DNA from: Paramicrobacterium chengjingii
GTDB taxonomy: Bacteria > Actinomycetota > Actinomycetes > Actinomycetales > Microbacteriaceae
Direction: 5' to 3'
Assembly (NCBI RefSeq): GCF_011751765.2
Contig: NZ_CP061169.1
Coordinates: forward strand, 496,001-560,000
DNA: 64,000 bases
The notes beneath the pieces were generated by a model, which saw nothing but the letters and a program-made list of their open reading frames with translations, was not told the origin of the DNA and ran no database searches. The number at the start of each line of letters is the position of its first letter. Position 1 is the stretch's first letter. The position numbers were made by a program, and so were the translations under genes. Positions 61,377 through 64,000 of the stretch are shown here, in pieces.

Positions 61377-62189
61377 ATGAGCTTCACGCCGCCGCCCGTT
61401 CCTCCCGTCGTCAATACATCAGACGACGAGAATCGTCCTGTTCCGCCGTCGAAGCGTCGGCGCGTCTGGGGTTGGATTATTGCGGGGCTCGGCATCACGG
61501 CGTTCTCGGCAATCGCCGTGATCGCGGTGACGAGCCTCATTGCGAGCACGCTGCCGAAGGCTCCGCCCGATGCCGCTCCGGTGCCGACAGCCGAGGCAAG
61601 TGCGCCGTGGGGTGCGACGCCGACGCCACAGCCGACGGAGACGGGCCTTGGTGATCCGCCGAGCTACGATCCGCCGCCGTATTCGACGGCCGTCGACGGC
61701 GTGTACCCGCTGTCGAGCTACGCATACTTCGCGCAAGACGTCACGTTCGAGCAGAACCTCGCCGACAATTGGTACAGCCAGAACGATAAGTTCGGTGAGT
61801 ACTGGTTGAGCGACGATCCGGTGTGCAACCTCACTGCAGACACCAAGTGGATCTACCTCTTCGGCGATCCCGAACCCGACAAGAACGACGGGTACTACAC
61901 AACGCGGGATCTTGAGCTCAGCGAGGCCAATCTGCTCGCGCAGTTCCCCGACCTCGACAGCCACGGTGATGATTTCGTCGTCGAGATGCCGGTTTCAGAC
62001 GGCAACACGATCGAGTTCGCCGGTCGGCGACTAGATTACGCTGGAGGATTCTTCATGCAGCTCACCCGCGGCATGATGTGGCAAGACTCCTCGTACGGCA
62101 TCACCATTTCATGCCTTGGCGCCGAATCATTCGATCACGAAGGCTTTGCGCAAGACATCGTCGACCAGTTCACCATGAAGCTCGGCTGA
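61377..62189 (+). CDS. Uncharacterised membrane-anchored protein
   Basis: The 270-residue protein starts at ATG 61377, six bases after murB. It has a Pro-rich, polar N-terminus, one transmembrane segment (about residues 32-56), a Pro/Thr-rich linker and an extracellular domain with several Tyr and Trp and two Cys (DDPVCNLTAD, ITISCLGAE) that could form a disulfide. I do not recognise the family. Its place after murB may be by chance or point to the cell wall. Confidence 0.75.
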   Translation: MSFTPPPVPPVVNTSDDENRPVPPSKRRRVWGWIIAGLGITAFSAIAVIAVTSLIASTLPKAPPDAAPVPTAEASAPWGATPTPQPTETGLGDPPSYDPPPYSTAVDGVYPLSSYAYFAQDVTFEQNLADNWYSQNDKFGEYWLSDDPVCNLTADTKWIYLFGDPEPDKNDGYYTTRDLELSEANLLAQFPDLDSHGDDFVVEMPVSDGNTIEFAGRRLDYAGGFFMQLTRGMMWQDSSYGITISCLGAESFDHEGFAQDIVDQFTMKLG

Positions 62190-62285
62190 CCGGTGCCACG
62201 CAAACAGCTGACTGTTCACCGCGCCCGTGCGTGCTCGTCAGACTCCTGAGTTAGGCTGAAAGCGGACTCTCCCGAAAGGAAGCCC

Positions 62286-62549
62286 ATGAGCGACAAGAGG
62301 CCGAATCAGAAAGCTCCGGATGCTGCCCGGCAGAGTGAGCAGCCGGAGGCGGGGCATCGCCGAAGCGAGCCGTGGACGGGCCAAGGCCCCGTGGTTCGCA
62401 ATCTCCCGACCTCGTCACGTCCCTACGGCGCATCGCCCGAACGTCGACCGGAGCCCACGCGGCGAACGATCTCACCGTGGACCGTCGTTGCGCTCATTGC
62501 GATTCTCATCGTCATCATTGCGGCAATCGTTCTCGCCCTCGTGCTCTAA
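62286..62549 (+). CDS. Small C-tail-anchored membrane protein
   Basis: The 87-residue protein starts at ATG 62286 behind GAAAGGA. The first 60 residues are polar, rich in Pro, Arg and Gln, and the last 25 form one hydrophobic segment (WTVVALIAILIVIIAAIVLALVL). The family is not known to me. Such tail-anchored peptides are common in this lineage. Confidence 0.65.
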   Translation: MSDKRPNQKAPDAARQSEQPEAGHRRSEPWTGQGPVVRNLPTSSRPYGASPERRPEPTRRTISPWTVVALIAILIVIIAAIVLALVL

Positions 62550-62628
62550 GCATCTCTGCACGTCGGTGCTAATTTCTCGAAACCTCTTAACACCGGGAGT
62601 TTCTCGGAGTATTCTTCGAACTAACCAA

Positions 62629-62647
62629 GAGAATATGAGGGATTCTC
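62629..62647. promoter_or_regulatory. Inverted repeat GAGAAT-N7-ATTCTC
   Basis: Perfect 6-bp arms lie 55 bases before the ATG of the four-span membrane protein gene, in an AT-rich stretch. It may be an operator; no matching regulator is adjacent. Confidence 0.35.
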
Positions 62648-62701
62648 ATGAGGCGCTAGTGTCGACCCACCCAATCGCGAGCCGGCGAAGGGGAGGTTGT
62701 C

Positions 62702-63163
62702 ATGAACGTCGCACAGACAACGGATGCGGTGCCACGGCACGTCGCCGGATGGCGCACAGTCATCGACCGCTTTTACCAGTGGATTGCGCTGCTTGGGCTC
62801 GTGCTCGCCCTACTCCAGGTTGCGTTTGCGGCGCTGGGCTTTTGGGGTGCCGAAGAAAAGCCGGGCGATCAGGCTTGGGGCATGGCAGCCTTTGAGCCGC
62901 ACGCGATCAACGGCATGGTTCTTTACGTGATTGCCGTGGTGCTCTTCATTCTCGGTCTGCTCTCACGAGCGAATTGGAAGGTCTGGGCCGTTCCGCTTGT
63001 GCTGTTTATCTTGCTCTATGGAGCGCAGGGTCTGCTCGTCGGGCTTGGCTTTGGCGTGAGCAAATGGTTCGGGTTCGTGCACGCACTGAACGGCGTCGTG
63101 ATCATCGCCGGGTTCGCCTGGATCTACCTCAACCGCGTGCGACGTCCGCTCACCGTGACGTAA
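62702..63163 (+). CDS. Four-span membrane protein (DUF6220-like)
   Basis: The 153-residue protein starts at ATG 62702 behind GGGGAGG. Four hydrophobic segments are visible, with His residues at helix ends (FEPHAINGMVLYV, GFVHALNGVVIIAG) that recall DUF6220 and small haem-binding membrane proteins. The function is unknown. A strong hairpin follows. Confidence 0.7.
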   Translation: MNVAQTTDAVPRHVAGWRTVIDRFYQWIALLGLVLALLQVAFAALGFWGAEEKPGDQAWGMAAFEPHAINGMVLYVIAVVLFILGLLSRANWKVWAVPLVLFILLYGAQGLLVGLGFGVSKWFGFVHALNGVVIIAGFAWIYLNRVRRPLTVT

Positions 63164-63180
63164 GCGGCTTCGACACGACG

Positions 63181-63212
63181 CGCGCCCGACAACCGGACGG
63201 TTATCGGGCGCG
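63181..63212. terminator. 15-bp hairpin between convergent genes
   Basis: The arm 63181-63195 pairs with 63198-63212 with one mismatch around GA. It lies between the membrane protein gene and the convergent aminotransferase gene and likely ends both transcripts. Confidence 0.75.
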
Positions 63213-63227
63213 TCGTCAGCGGGTGTT

Positions 63228-64000
63228 TCAGGCGAAGAGCTTCTGCAGTCGCTCTGCCCCTTCGCGCAACGCATCGTCGCCGAGCGCATAGCTGAATCGC
63301 AGGTACCCGCTCGGGCCGAATGCCTCCCCGGGAACCGCGGCGACCTGCGCCTTCTCGAGCATGAGGTCTGCCACCTCGAGCGACGAGCGCGGAGTGACAC
63401 CATCGACCTCGCGACCGATGACTCCCGACACGTCCGCGTACACGTAGAACGCGCCCTTCGGAGTGGGAACGGAGAAACCGTTCACCAGGTTCAGCTGCTC
63501 GACGATCGCGTGGCGACGCCTGTCGAACGCCTGTCGCATCTGCTCAACGGGCTCCTGTGCACCGTTGAGCGCTGCGATTGCCGCGCGCTGTGCGATGTTG
63601 TTGACGTTGCCCGACAGGTGAGACTGCAGGTTGGTCATGGCCGTGATGGCATCCTTCGGCCCGACCGTCCAGCCCACACGCCACCCGGTCATGGCGTAGC
63701 TCTTCGCTACGCCGTTGACCAGCAGGGTCTGCTCGGCGAGCTCTGGAACCGCGGCGACGATCGATGTCGCCTCGACACCGTCATAGGTGAGGTTCTGGTA
63801 GATCTCGTCTGTGATAATCCAGATGCCGTGTTCGAGCGCCCACTCGCCGATCGCACGTGTCTCCTCGGGGGAATAGACGGCGCCGGTCGGGTTCGACGGC
63901 GAAACGAACAGCAGCACCTTCGTGCGCGTGGTGCGCGCGTCTTCGAGCTGCTCGAGCGTCACCTTATAGTCGTGGGCGGCGTCGGCGAAGACGTCGACAG
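63228..64000 (-). CDS. Class I aminotransferase, aspartate type (partial, N-terminus off the right edge)
   Basis: The 257 visible codons are the C-terminal part; the frame is open through the right edge, so the start lies outside. SPSNPTGAVY and VNGVAKSYAMTGWRVGW, with the PLP-binding Lys in the latter, identify a fold type I aminotransferase close to aspartate aminotransferases. The C-terminus (SYALGDDALREGAERLQKLF) is complete. It moves an amino group between aspartate or a like amino acid and 2-oxoglutarate. Confidence 0.92.
   Translation of the reverse strand, partial: VDVFADAAHDYKVTLEQLEDARTTRTKVLLFVSPSNPTGAVYSPEETRAIGEWALEHGIWIITDEIYQNLTYDGVEATSIVAAVPELAEQTLLVNGVAKSYAMTGWRVGWTVGPKDAITAMTNLQSHLSGNVNNIAQRAAIAALNGAQEPVEQMRQAFDRRRHAIVEQLNLVNGFSVPTPKGAFYVYADVSGVIGREVDGVTPRSSLEVADLMLEKAQVAAVPGEAFGPSGYLRFSYALGDDALREGAERLQKLFA

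Overview
The window is high-GC DNA, organised like a free-living actinobacterium and most like a member of the Microbacteriaceae. This is inferred from GC- and CG-rich codons, many short operons with ATGA start/stop overlaps, many apparently leaderless genes (a TANNNT -10 box six or seven bases before the start codon), and a striking excess of the hexamer GGATGC/GCATCC. No rRNA, CRISPR array, transposase, phage gene or replication origin was seen. Three tRNA genes (Tyr, Thr, Met) are present.

Layout. 1-2.2 kb: a secreted glycosidase-like lipoprotein cut by the left edge, and a divergent repeat-rich lipoprotein that may start at ATT. 2.4-6.2 kb: a module of lower GC (FAD oxidoreductase, MHS-type MFS transporter, IclR regulator) that lacks the GGATGC signature and was probably acquired. 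6.3-14.3 kb: NAD-dependent epimerase, LacI regulator with a perfect 18-bp operator, sugar ABC transporter, GH51 arabinofuranosidase and aldose epimerase, together an arabinoside-use locus. 14.4-16.8 kb: HAD-like protein, small membrane protein, YihY and MarR. 16.8-17.4 kb: a decayed-looking stretch. 17.4-24.4 kb: GNAT, a PadR/DUF1048/DrrAB-type exporter operon, a second GNAT, a CPBP protein, and a NarL-type two-component pair.

24.4-34.5 kb: an orphan winged-helix regulator preceded by a leaderless cysteine-rich leader ORF, then DUF1345, upp, tadA, and an amino-sugar/muropeptide module (murQ, a frameshifted GH20 hexosaminidase, LacI, PfkB kinase), tRNA-Tyr, an EamA exporter and a LysR regulator. 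34.5-37.6 kb: DJ-1/PfpI protein, FHA protein and a membrane-anchored M23 peptidase. 37.7-45.3 kb: a maltose/maltodextrin locus (divergent GH13 glucosidase, MalEFG transporter, neopullulanase-type GH13) with two cre-like operators, then tRNA-Thr and tRNA-Met.

45.6-51.2 kb: AtoE-type fatty-acid transporter, a LysR/YeiH pair, a hydrolase, an APH-like kinase and YceI. 51.4-55.1 kb: a two-gene copper nitrite reductase locus whose second product joins a membrane domain, a blue-copper domain and a full NirK domain in one chain. 55.3-64 kb: two hydrolases, TauE, a DNA-alkylation repair pair (ogt, alkA-like), a hadA/hadB/murB operon, three small membrane proteins, and the C-terminal part of an aspartate-type aminotransferase cut by the right edge.

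The main theme is plant- or cell-wall-derived sugar use (arabinosides, maltodextrins, amino sugars), with local LacI-type control and strong hairpins between convergent genes.
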